Positions 1 to 5,855 of a stretch of DNA of 9,684 nt are shown piece by piece. Position 1 is the stretch's first letter; each line of letters opens with the position of its first letter. The translations under genes and the position numbers were made by a program. Source of the DNA: Benthortus sp964440495 (GTDB lineage: Archaea; Thermoproteota; Nitrososphaeria_A; Caldarchaeales; Wolframiiraptoraceae); the NCBI GenBank assembly GCA_964440495.1, contig CAYTSD010000040.1:1-9684 (forward strand). The letters are read 5' to 3'. The notes below the pieces were generated by a model. That model had not been told where the DNA came from and searched no databases. It was given only the letters and a program-made list of their open reading frames with translations.

Positions 1-46
1 CCTCCGCCGCGTGAGGGCGGCGTCATAGCCTCTAGACTACCGGCCC
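1..46 (-). tRNA. tRNA-Val (anticodon CAC), 3' part outside window
   Basis: Reading the minus strand from 46 gives a 7-nt acceptor strand GGGCCGG, T8-A9, a D arm opening GTC and closing GAC, G26, then a perfect 5-bp anticodon stem CCGCC/GGCGG around the 7-nt loop CTCACGC. T33 precedes anticodon CAC (plus positions 11-13), which reads valine GUG codons. The base spacing is canonical, with G26 falling exactly at the 26th nucleotide. No intron is seen at the 37/38 position. The variable loop, T arm and acceptor 3' strand lie beyond the left edge, so acceptor pairing cannot be checked. The gene lies 44 bases downstream of L40e on the same strand and may be co-transcribed with it. Confidence 0.88.
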
Positions 47-75
47 CCGTGAGGTCTCTGGATAGGTTTGTGGGG

Positions 76-84
76 AGATATTTC
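76..84 (-). promoter_or_regulatory. possible TATA-like element before tRNA-Val
   Basis: The minus strand reads TGAAATATC about 30-38 bases upstream of the first tRNA nucleotide, just after the L40e stop. The position would suit an archaeal TATA box. The match is weak and the tRNA could equally be processed from an L40e read-through transcript. Confidence 0.3.
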
Positions 85-90
85 AAGGTT

Positions 91-252
91 TTAGCGCTTT
101 ATTTCTCTGCGCTTCCATCGGAGGTTGTAGCTGTGGCATTTACGGCATTTCTCGGCTGTTGGAGCATTTCTAGCGCCGCATTCACGGCATATCTTGTAGT
201 AGAGGCGGCGACGCTGAGCAATCTGTATGAGCGTGGGGTCTCTTATCGGCAT
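91..252 (-). CDS. rpl40e: Large-subunit ribosomal protein L40e (eL40)
   Basis: A 53-residue basic protein beginning MPIRDPTLIQIAQRR and ending WKRREIKR. It carries a C4 zinc ribbon, C22-x2-C25 and C36-x2-C39, with the family-typical ICRECGARN and KCRKC surroundings. In eukaryotes this protein is the carrier part of a ubiquitin fusion; archaea encode it free, as here. It binds rRNA of the large subunit. The ATG at 252 is the only sensible start: it has no clear Shine-Dalgarno, but a TATA box lies about 30 bases upstream, so the mRNA is probably leaderless. It is divergent from alba and followed by tRNA-Val. The overlapping plus-strand reading frame at 49-264 is a shadow of it. Confidence 0.95.
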   Translation of the reverse strand: MPIRDPTLIQIAQRRRLYYKICRECGARNAPTAEKCRKCHSYNLRWKRREIKR

Positions 253-277
253 CCTCAACCCTAGCAACCAAGAGACG

Positions 278-286
278 TAAATATAT
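278..286 (-). promoter_or_regulatory. TATA box for L40e (leaderless transcript)
   Basis: The minus strand reads ATATATTTA, centred about 30 bases upstream of the L40e ATG. Archaeal transcription usually starts roughly 24-28 bases downstream of the TATA centre, which here falls at about 254-258. That leaves a leader of only a few bases and fits the absence of a Shine-Dalgarno. Confidence 0.6.
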
Positions 287-315
287 GGTTTCCTAGAACC
301 CTTGGATGGGGAAGG

Positions 316-346
316 TATTTATCTAGATTTAACACTCGCTATTTAG
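316..346 (+). promoter_or_regulatory. A/T-rich promoter region of alba
   Basis: Three TATA-like elements lie in a row: TATTTATCT at 316-324, ATTTAA at 327-332 and CTATTTAG around 339-345. The first would give a leader of about 20 bases before the alba ATG at 365. The last would make transcripts nearly leaderless. The sequence does not show which is used. Confidence 0.5.
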
Positions 347-364
347 CCCACAGATAGAGCGTGG

Positions 365-649
365 ATGGAAATGGCTGAGAAAGAAATTCCAACGGTTTTG
401 ATAGGTAAGAAGCCTCTAATGAACTATGTCTTCGCCTGCCTGACAACACTCCAGAGCGGAGCAAACCAGCTGCTAATCAAGGCCAGGGGGAGAGCGATAA
501 GCAGAGCCGTCGACGTAGTCCAAGTCCTCCAACGCAGGTTCTACAAAGACATCAAGGTGGAGGACATAAAGATAGGGACCGAGGAGATGACTGGGCCTAA
601 TAACCAGCCTGTCAGTGTAAGCACGATAGAGATACTGCTCAAGCGCTAG
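365..649 (+). CDS. albA: Chromatin protein Alba (Sac10b family)
   Basis: A 94-residue DNA/RNA-binding protein of the dimeric Alba fold, an abundant archaeal chromatin component. The signature VLIGKKPLMNY is at residues 11-21. The lysine pair K15-K16 corresponds to the DNA-contacting lysine that is acetylated in Sulfolobus Alba. KARGRAISRAVDVV follows at about 39-52, and the protein ends on the expected strand VSTIEILLKR. Length is normal (family about 90-97). A second in-frame ATG at 371 gives MAEKEIPTV and is an equally good start, since neither has a strong Shine-Dalgarno. The gene lies 66 bases before the NusA-like gene on the same strand, so co-transcription is plausible. Function is certain at family level; RNA versus DNA preference cannot be read from the sequence. 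Confidence 0.95.
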   Translation: MEMAEKEIPTVLIGKKPLMNYVFACLTTLQSGANQLLIKARGRAISRAVDVVQVLQRRFYKDIKVEDIKIGTEEMTGPNNQPVSVSTIEILLKR

Positions 650-704
650 GTCTTGGTATAGGCAGCCGTCGTTGGGTCTGCTGAGGCCTGTGGGCATGCG
701 GCGT

Positions 705-711
705 GAGGTGA
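705..711 (+). promoter_or_regulatory. Strong Shine-Dalgarno fixing the GTG start at 716
   Basis: GAGGTGA is a perfect complement to the archaeal 16S rRNA tail (TCACCTC) and sits 4 bases before GTG 716. An ATG at 714 overlaps this start but lies in another frame with no matching protein, so the GTG is the real initiator. Confidence 0.75.
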
Positions 712-715
712 GCAT

Positions 716-1300
716 GTGGAGTTCCCGTTATGCCTCTTCGACCTCAAGACAGGCATCTTCTGCCCCAAGTGCGAGGCAAAGATACGTGCAGGTCTCTACG
801 ACGAGTTCGACATCAAGGTTATGAGGCTTCTCCTAGAGCTTGAGAAGAGTTTCCCACGGCTTCAGAAGGCTGGCTACGTTAAGGCCGTGAACGGTGACGA
901 GACGGTCTTCGTCGTCCTGAAGGAGGGGAGTCTAAGAGGCTTCGACTTCAAGAACCTTATTGCCTTGAGGAAGAAGCTGTCGGAGAAGCTTGGAAAGCAT
1001 GTCAGAGTCGTTGAAGACTCTCCAGAGGTCTCGAAGTTCATTGAAGGTGTCGCTGTCCCAGCTAGGGTTGTCGCGATAAACAAGATATGGCTTCCCGATG
1101 GAAGCGAGGAGATGAGAGTGGTTCTAGACCATGAGCGTAACCTGAAGGCTGGCGTCAACTCTTTAATACAGGTCGTCGGCAAGGTTAAGGGAGTTAAGCT
1201 TAGGGTTGACTTTGAACGTAGGTGGAGGAGAGGTGGGCAGAGGATACGGAGAGGAAAGGCCGCCGCGAAGAACCCATCTATCCATGGACATAACGCCTGA
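716..1300 (+). CDS. Archaeal NusA-like KH-domain transcription factor
   Basis: A 194-residue protein of the archaeal family annotated as transcription elongation factor NusA-like. The N-terminus has a short cysteine motif: C6, then C16-x2-C19 inside GIFCPKC, probably a metal site. A helical stretch follows (about 31-52). Two alpha/beta segments around 53-100 and 101-168 fit KH-type RNA-binding folds; EDSPEVSKFIEGVAVPARV is the most recognisable part. The tail after about 168 is very basic (RRWRRGGQRIRRGKAAAK) and is encoded where the gene overlaps aspS. It starts at GTG 716. The role, RNA binding during transcription or ribosome-linked processes, is inferred from the family; direct biochemical support for this subfamily is thin. 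Neighbouring alba and aspS suggest an information-processing operon. Confidence 0.82.
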   Translation: MEFPLCLFDLKTGIFCPKCEAKIRAGLYDEFDIKVMRLLLELEKSFPRLQKAGYVKAVNGDETVFVVLKEGSLRGFDFKNLIALRKKLSEKLGKHVRVVEDSPEVSKFIEGVAVPARVVAINKIWLPDGSEEMRVVLDHERNLKAGVNSLIQVVGKVKGVKLRVDFERRWRRGGQRIRRGKAAAKNPSIHGHNA

Positions 1301-2558
1301 GAGGGATGGAGAGAGGGTAAAGCTTCTAGGATGGGTTCACGAGGTCAGAGACCTAGGCGGAATAAAGTTCATACTCCTCAGAGACATCTCAGGGATATGT
1401 CAGCTAACCGTTAGAAAGCGTGAGGTCTCCGAGGAGACGTTGGAGAGCCTTGAGGATATAGGTTTTGAGGACGTCGTCTATGTTGAGGGTGTTGTGAAGA
1501 GGCAGCCTAAAGCTAGACTCGGAGTCGAGGTAGTCGTCGAAGACCTTAGGATACTCTCAAGAGCCCGGAGACCCCTACCCTACGACGTTACGGGGAAGGT
1601 TCCAGCGAACATCGACACGAGGCTTGACCACCGCATCCTCGACCTCCGAAAGCCTGAGAACAAGGCCATATTCCTCGTGGCGAGCACCGCCTTGAAGGCT
1701 GTCCGAGAGTATCTTGGAGGGGAAGGATTCGTGGAGGTTAGGACGCCTAGGATAATAGCAACCGCAACCGAGGGCGGGGCAGCTCTCTTCAAGGTCGACT
1801 ACTTCGGGAGGACAGCCTACCTCGCCCAGAGCCCCCAGCTCTACAAGGAGCAGCTTACAACGGTCTTCGAGAGAGTCTTCGAGATTGGGCCCTTCTTCAG
1901 GGCTGAGGAGTCTCATACAAGGCGGCATGTAAGCGAGTTCACCTCCGTTGACATCGAGGCAGCCTTCATGAACCTCTATGACGTGATGGAGGTCTTGGAG
2001 AGGCTTATCGCCTACATCCATAAACGTGTGCTGGAGGAGAGGCGCCGGGAGCTTGAGCTACTGGGGGTGGAGCTTGAGGTTCCTAGAACCCCTTTCCCAC
2101 GATACACCTATGATGAGATGCTTGAGGAGCTTGAGAGGCTTGGTGAGAAGCTTCCATGGGGAGAGGACTTCGGGACACCGCATCTCAGGCTCCTCGGAGA
2201 ACAGCATAAAGGATACTACTTCATAACCCACTTCCCAACCGAGTCGAAGCCCTTCTACATCCAGCCATGCAAGGATAATCCAAGACTCTCAGAGTCATTC
2301 GACCTAATGTATAGTTGGCTTGAGCTTGCTTCGGGTGGGACGAGAATCTCTGATAGAGCTCTGCTGGAGAGGAGGCTTAGGGAGCAGAGGCTTAACCCAG
2401 AGTCCTTCTCAGAGCATCTAAAGGTCTTCGACTATGGGATGCCTGTCCACGCTGGATGGGGGCTCGGCTTCGACAGGCTGATGATGGTTCTCACCAATAG
2501 GTGGAATATCAGGGAGGTAATCCTCTACCCTAGGGACAGGTTCAGGCTCACACCCTAG
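1233..2558 (+). CDS. aspS: Aspartyl-tRNA synthetase (possibly non-discriminating, Asp/Asn)
   Basis: Class IIb synthetase that charges tRNA-Asp. Residues 1-120 form the OB anticodon-binding domain (GWVHEVRDLGG at 33-43). The catalytic core shows motif 1 around 159-172, ATATEGG, LAQSPQLYK, motif 2 with FRAEE at 222-226 and RH at 231-232, and motif 3 GLGFDRL at 410-416. The C-terminus is the usual YPRDRFRLTP. Start choice: archaeal AspRS opens with RTHYS, here RTHLS, which lies upstream of ATG 1284. GTG 1233 has GGAGG four bases upstream and gives 441 residues; TTG 1206 is possible but unlikely. The gene therefore overlaps the NusA-like gene by 68 bases. His36 occupies the place of the discriminating Trp of Thermococcus AspRS, which hints at dual Asp/Asn charging. 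Confidence 0.93.
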   Translation: MGRGYGEERPPRRTHLSMDITPERDGERVKLLGWVHEVRDLGGIKFILLRDISGICQLTVRKREVSEETLESLEDIGFEDVVYVEGVVKRQPKARLGVEVVVEDLRILSRARRPLPYDVTGKVPANIDTRLDHRILDLRKPENKAIFLVASTALKAVREYLGGEGFVEVRTPRIIATATEGGAALFKVDYFGRTAYLAQSPQLYKEQLTTVFERVFEIGPFFRAEESHTRRHVSEFTSVDIEAAFMNLYDVMEVLERLIAYIHKRVLEERRRELELLGVELEVPRTPFPRYTYDEMLEELERLGEKLPWGEDFGTPHLRLLGEQHKGYYFITHFPTESKPFYIQPCKDNPRLSESFDLMYSWLELASGGTRISDRALLERRLREQRLNPESFSEHLKVFDYGMPVHAGWGLGFDRLMMVLTNRWNIREVILYPRDRFRLTP

Positions 2559-3559
2559 AAGACGTAGGCTGAGAGCAAGGCTGCAGCGAAGAGGTTTATG
2601 AGGGCAAGTGGAATCAGTATCCTCCAACCAATATCTAGGAGACGGTCAATGGTCACCCTCGGATAAACCCCCCTGAAGAGAAGGACTAGGGAGAGAAGTA
2701 TCAGGGACTTCAGGAGAAGCCAGAAGGGGGCTGTAATCGTCTCGGGGAGGAAGGGTATCGGAGGCCCCATCCATCCGCCGAAGAAGAGGAGGACTGTGAG
2801 AATCATCAGAGCGTTCAGTTTCAGGTAGGAGGAGAGCATAATCAGCTCGTAAAGTATCCCTGAGTACTCGGTTGTCCACCCCGCTACAAGCTCCTGCTCG
2901 GCTGTCGGGAGGTCGAAGGGTATGCGCTCAGACTCAGCTATAGAGGAGATGAAGAAGACTAGGAAGGAGAGCGGCAGCGGGAAGACGTAGGGAAGAGAGG
3001 CCTGCTCTGCCACAATCTTCTCCAGGTTGAATGTCCCCGAGAGAACAACCACCGAGGCCAAGGCAAGGAACATCGGAACCTCGTAGGCGAATAGTTGGAA
3101 GGCGAGCCTAAGCATCCCGAGGAAAGGGTACTTGCTTCTAGAGGACCAGGCTGCGAGGAGTAGGGGTATGGGTGAGACCGCTATGACGGCGAAGGCGAGT
3201 AGGAGACCTATCTCCGATGGGAAGATTATCCAGTCTGCTCCGAAGGGTAGGAATGGGTATATCATCATGGGGATGAAGGCTCCGAGAATAGGCATCAGGA
3301 CGAAGCCCGACTTCAGCGCCCTACCAGGCACCGCAACCTCCTTAGCGATTAGCTTCACTCCGTCGCCCACAAGCTGGAAGACTCCTGCAACCTTCCCGAC
3401 ATGAAGCGGCCCTATCCTCAGGGCAACCCTTGCGAGGAGTTTCCGCTCATACCAGACGGTCATCATCGCCAAGACTATCACGAAGGTGACGCCTGGGAAG
3501 ACTGCGGCCTTAATCATGGAGTCGCTGAGAAGTAGGTCTAGCAGTGTTTTCCAGGTCAT
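2555..3559 (-). CDS. nuoH: NADH-quinone oxidoreductase subunit H (NuoH/ND1-like)
   Basis: A 334-residue membrane subunit with about eight hydrophobic segments, the usual length and topology for NuoH/ND1. It sits at the junction of the peripheral and membrane arms of complex I and forms much of the quinone cavity. Diagnostic motifs: YERKLLAR (37-44), RIGPLHVGK and LVGDGVKLIAKE (48-74), SKYPFLGMLR (142-151), LFAYEVP (156-162), AESERIPFDLPTAEQELVAG (208-227) and RGVYPRVTIDRLLDIGW (296-312). The common (A/G)EY motif before the penultimate helices is SSY here (243-245), so one usual glutamate is absent. The start ATG overlaps the nuoA stop as ATGA, suggesting translational coupling. The TAG stop is shared base for base with the aspS stop on the other strand. 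Confidence 0.95.
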   Translation of the reverse strand: MTWKTLLDLLLSDSMIKAAVFPGVTFVIVLAMMTVWYERKLLARVALRIGPLHVGKVAGVFQLVGDGVKLIAKEVAVPGRALKSGFVLMPILGAFIPMMIYPFLPFGADWIIFPSEIGLLLAFAVIAVSPIPLLLAAWSSRSKYPFLGMLRLAFQLFAYEVPMFLALASVVVLSGTFNLEKIVAEQASLPYVFPLPLSFLVFFISSIAESERIPFDLPTAEQELVAGWTTEYSGILYELIMLSSYLKLNALMILTVLLFFGGWMGPPIPFLPETITAPFWLLLKSLILLSLVLLFRGVYPRVTIDRLLDIGWRILIPLALINLFAAALLSAYVF

Positions 3560-3927
3560 CTGGTCTCACGGCTCCATAGGCGTTGTGGAAGCCTCCTAAG
3601 CGTGGCTCCGAGATAGAGTGCTCCAACGCTTAGGGCTGCTAGGAAGACTAGAACCCTCTCAACAAGCTCTGGATGGGCTGTTATAGTCAGGGCTGAGAGG
3701 AAGGCTATGACCCCTATCACTGCGTAGGCTATGTAGATGAGCGCGTAGGGGAAGTACTCGACGGGGAAGGCTGTCCACCTCCACTCAAGAGGCTTCTGAC
3801 CGCACTCAAACCCAACCCGCTTCCCCCGCCTACTCTCCCTCGGCGCAAGCACTAGGTTTAGGAGGAGCATCACCAGTAGCGTGAGGAATGCTAGAAGGGT
3901 GTAGAGTGAGAGGGCCAGCATCTCCAC
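3556..3927 (-). CDS. nuoA: NADH-quinone oxidoreductase subunit A (NuoA/ND3-like)
   Basis: A 123-residue protein with three membrane helices (about 6-28, 58-80, 88-108), matching NuoA/ND3. The helix 1-2 loop keeps the family signature GFECGQKP (39-46); Cys42 corresponds to the ND3 loop cysteine that moves in the active/deactive transition of mitochondrial complex I. The second helix reads LIYIAYAVIG, where NuoA usually has FDVE, so both conserved acidic residues appear replaced (Ala69, Ile71). The GTG start at 3927 is supported by AGGAGGTG seven bases upstream; ATG 3921 is the alternative but sits 13 bases away. It is followed directly by nuoH with a 4-base overlap. Identity is good on the FECGQ loop, topology and neighbour. 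Confidence 0.88.
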   Translation of the reverse strand: MEMLALSLYTLLAFLTLLVMLLLNLVLAPRESRRGKRVGFECGQKPLEWRWTAFPVEYFPYALIYIAYAVIGVIAFLSALTITAHPELVERVLVFLAALSVGALYLGATLRRLPQRLWSRETR

Positions 3928-3934
3928 AAGGCTA

Positions 3935-3942
3935 CACCTCCT
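3935..3942 (-). promoter_or_regulatory. Shine-Dalgarno deciding the nuoA start
   Basis: The minus strand reads AGGAGGTG, ending seven bases before GTG 3927. The spacing selects the GTG rather than the ATG two codons later. Confidence 0.65.
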
Positions 3943-3973
3943 AGAGCAGGTTCATGGCTTCGGAGAGGAGCCC

Positions 3974-3984
3974 GGTTTTTAAGG
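3974..3984 (-). promoter_or_regulatory. possible internal promoter before nuoA-nuoH
   Basis: The minus strand reads CCTTAAAAACC in the 62-base gap between the small helical gene and nuoA, about 50 bases upstream of the nuoA start. This could be a TATA element giving a leader of about 25 bases. It is the only sizeable gap inside the nuo block. The match is modest. Confidence 0.33.
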
Positions 3985-3989
3985 GTTCC

Positions 3990-4331
3990 CTAAACCCCCC
4001 TCATCCTCTTAAGCCTATAGTTGAGCCCAGAGGCGATCACGCTTGCCCTGAGAAGGGTGTAGGATGCCTGGTGGCTTAGCTCGGCAAACTCCTCGTCGCT
4101 CAGCTCCCACCTCTTTGAGGCTCCCAGCTCATACATGGACTTGAGGTTGCTGTAGAGGTCTCTAAGCCCAGGCATCTCGTCGAGGAACCCATTGTTCCAT
4201 GCATACTCTCCAAGCCGGTAGGCGCGTTGGAGGTAGCGGTAGTCTTCGTGGTCTAGGAAGCCTCGGAGGTCTGAGAGGATCATCCTGGCAAGCGTGTAGG
4301 CCTCGAGGGTTTTCCTCCTCTTCTCCGACAT
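3990..4331 (-). CDS. Unknown small helical protein inside the nuo cluster
   Basis: A 113-residue protein of unrecognised family. It looks all-helical and soluble: charged N-terminus (MSEKRRK), aromatic-rich stretches such as HEDYRYLQRAYRLGEYAW, an acidic patch LSDEEFAELSHQ near 77-88, and a basic end YRLKRMRGV. No membrane segment, signal peptide, cysteine motif or catalytic signature is visible. Start: the ATG overlaps the nuoI stop as TGATG and has AGGAGGT seven bases upstream; a GTG one codon earlier is less well spaced. Codon use and coupling to nuoI argue for a real gene co-translated with complex I subunits. An accessory or assembly factor for the Nuo complex is the natural guess from position only. 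Confidence 0.75.
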   Translation of the reverse strand: MSEKRRKTLEAYTLARMILSDLRGFLDHEDYRYLQRAYRLGEYAWNNGFLDEMPGLRDLYSNLKSMYELGASKRWELSDEEFAELSHQASYTLLRASVIASGLNYRLKRMRGV

Positions 4332-5179
4332 CACCTATACCTCCTTAGAACTAGGACGAGTTTCTCAGCCCATGTCGATTCAGGTGGATGGGTCGTCAGA
4401 GGAGGTGAGGCGAGCATCAATGGATTGTAGAAGAGCTCCTCACGGGTGAGTGAAGACAGCTCATAGTCCCCAGTCATCTCAAGCGCCCTGAAGGGGCAGG
4501 CATCTACGCAGAACCCGCAGAATACGCATCGACCATAGTCTATCGCTGGGAAGATGCTGCGCCTGTTCTGTCGGTAGCCTAGGTTACGTTGCCTCACGCT
4601 GAGCTTGACCTCCGTCTCCCCCCTACGCAGCAGATACTCCAAGGCTTCAACTCCTTTAGGCTTCTCAAGCCTCTCGACGCTCCATCCACGGCCTTTAAGC
4701 TCCTCAAGGGGGTCTAGGAGAAAGTTCTCGTACACGGTCTCGCTTCTACACTCCCAGAGAGGGTCATCGTTCAGCCTCAGAGCATAGGTCTCTCCACGCT
4801 TCTCAACCGAGGCTTGGAAGACCCCGAAGGGCTTAGACAGCTTAGCTACAAGGACGGCGGCGTCTCCACCCCCCTCTAGCTCTCGTTTAAACCCCTCATC
4901 AAACTCTAGCTCGACATCAAAGGCATAGACGAGGGACATGGCCTCCGAGATCTCCTGGCACGCTCTCTCACAGGCACCGCATCCAGTGCATCTATCCAAG
5001 TAGAGTAGGTGTCTTCCCCGGTAGCCTGGTACGGCCACACCGATCTTCGGGTCATAGCTGTAGTGCTCTTCCTGAATGTTCTCAAGCTTCGTGAAGGGGT
5101 ATTTGACCGTGATAGGTTTCGTGAAGACGTGTCTGACGCCGACGATGAGCGGTTTCAGAAGCCTGCCGACCAGACCCAT
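4331..5179 (-). CDS. nuoI: NuoI-like 2x[4Fe-4S] subunit with a large internal insertion
   Basis: A 282-residue ferredoxin-type subunit of a complex I-like oxidoreductase, passing electrons through two 4Fe-4S clusters towards the quinone site. Cluster motifs are C64-x2-C67-x2-C70-x3-C74 (CTGCGACERAC) and C218-x2-C221-x2-C224-x3-C228 (CVFCGFCVDACP). The flanks GYRGRHLLYLDRCTGC, PAIDYGRCVFCG and GDYELSS fit thaumarchaeal-type NuoI. The first motif ends in CQ, not the usual CP. Bacterial and most archaeal NuoI are about 150-180 residues with some 30 residues between motifs; here 143 lie between C74 and C218, with a single extra cysteine (C144). The ATG at 5179 is supported by the N-terminal family pattern. 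It overlaps the upstream methyltransferase frame by 98 bases and the next gene by one. Confidence 0.9.
   Translation of the reverse strand: MGLVGRLLKPLIVGVRHVFTKPITVKYPFTKLENIQEEHYSYDPKIGVAVPGYRGRHLLYLDRCTGCGACERACQEISEAMSLVYAFDVELEFDEGFKRELEGGGDAAVLVAKLSKPFGVFQASVEKRGETYALRLNDDPLWECRSETVYENFLLDPLEELKGRGWSVERLEKPKGVEALEYLLRRGETEVKLSVRQRNLGYRQNRRSIFPAIDYGRCVFCGFCVDACPFRALEMTGDYELSSLTREELFYNPLMLASPPLTTHPPESTWAEKLVLVLRRYR
4339..4345 (-). promoter_or_regulatory. Shine-Dalgarno inside the nuoI end
   Basis: AGGAGGT on the minus strand lies within the last codons of nuoI, seven bases before ATG 4331. It decides that start over GTG 4334. Confidence 0.65.
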
Positions 5180-5726
5180 AGCCGCCTACTCTTAGACCCT
5201 GTCCCTCATTTAAGGATAAGTCGAGGAGATAGACCCTGTCCTTAAGCCAAGGTGTATCAACGACCTTAGCCTCAACTCCTCTAAAGGATTCCGCAACCAG
5301 TCTGCCGAGGTCTAACCTCTTCTTCAGGAGGCTTAGCGCCACCCATTTAGAGGAGACCCGGAGAAGCTCTCCCACAGCCCTCCCAACCTCTAGGAGATGG
5401 ATTACCGTAAAGGATGCTACGAGGTCGAAGGAGTTTGAGCGGAAGGGCAGATGCTCGGCGTCGGCTTGGATTAGCTCCAATCCCTCCAACCTCTCCGCCG
5501 CGTATCTAAGCCTCCCCAAATCTATGTCGATCCCTACGTAGAGTCCCTTGAACCCCTTTCCCCTAAGATACCTGTAGAGTAGGGCTATCCCGCATCCAGC
5601 GTCCAAGACCTTTGAGAGGCTGGGTAAATCTAGGAGGCTTAGGGCCGCCTCATACTTCTCAGCCTGCTCCTCACCATAGAGCTCCTCATACCCCTCGGGA
5701 AGGACATCGTACCCCGCCCTCAGCAT
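5082..5726 (-). CDS. SAM-dependent methyltransferase (class I, type 11), with aberrant C-terminal tail
   Basis: A 214-residue Rossmann-fold methyltransferase. Motif I VLDAGCG is at 40-46, the acidic end of strand 2 GIDID at 65-69, QADAEHLPF at 87-95, and the motif IV region SFDLVASFTVIHLLE at 99-113. The N-terminal YEELYGEEQAEKY resembles a group of uncharacterised archaeal methyltransferases; the substrate cannot be told. The fold should end near strand 7 (VYLLDLSL, 165-172). Beyond that come some 42 low-hydrophobicity residues rich in Gly, Arg and His, encoded largely over the nuoI start in another frame. A short repeat sits exactly at this junction, suggesting the natural stop was displaced. 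The start ATG 5726 has GGAGGA three bases upstream. It is first in the minus-strand run into nuoI. Confidence 0.85.
   Translation of the reverse strand: MLRAGYDVLPEGYEELYGEEQAEKYEAALSLLDLPSLSKVLDAGCGIALLYRYLRGKGFKGLYVGIDIDLGRLRYAAERLEGLELIQADAEHLPFRSNSFDLVASFTVIHLLEVGRAVGELLRVSSKWVALSLLKKRLDLGRLVAESFRGVEAKVVDTPWLKDRVYLLDLSLNEGQGLRVGGYGSGRQASETAHRRRQTRLHETYHGQIPLHEA
5193..5241. repeat. 12-bp direct repeat at the methyltransferase/nuoI junction
   Basis: TAGACCCTGTCC occurs at 5193-5204 and again at 5230-5241 (plus strand), offset by 37 bases. Similar flanks (CTCATTTAAG after the first, TTAAGCC after the second) extend the likeness. The offset is not a multiple of three, so the two copies are read in different frames of the methyltransferase gene. 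Confidence 0.7.
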
Positions 5727-5756
5727 TCTTCCTCCACAAGCATCTTCGACAAGGCA

Positions 5757-5768
5757 TGTCTAAAGCTT
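5757..5768 (-). promoter_or_regulatory. possible promoter of the methyltransferase-nuoI run
   Basis: The minus strand reads AAAGCTTTAGAC about 31-42 bases upstream of ATG 5726. As a TATA element it would start transcription just ahead of the GGAGGA ribosome site. The match is weak. Confidence 0.3.
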
Positions 5769-5855
5769 TTGAGAATGGATTGCTGAGAGGAGCGGAGTGA
5801 AGTTTCCGCCGATAAGTATTGGGGCATGAAGGCCGCTCAGCCGATTTAGGTTCTC

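Noticed and set aside
49..264. Plus-strand 71-codon frame
   Set aside because: It lies over L40e and part of tRNA-Val on the other strand, which have unambiguous motifs; no recognisable protein features.
874..1182. Minus-strand frame inside the NusA-like gene
   Set aside because: Ser/Thr-rich antisense shadow without a ribosome site.
1575..2021. Minus-strand 148-codon frame inside aspS
   Set aside because: Shadow of a strongly conserved synthetase core in G/C-rich codons; no start signal or plausible protein.
2646..2879. Minus-strand frame within nuoH
   Set aside because: Off-frame reading of the NuoH membrane-helix coding sequence.
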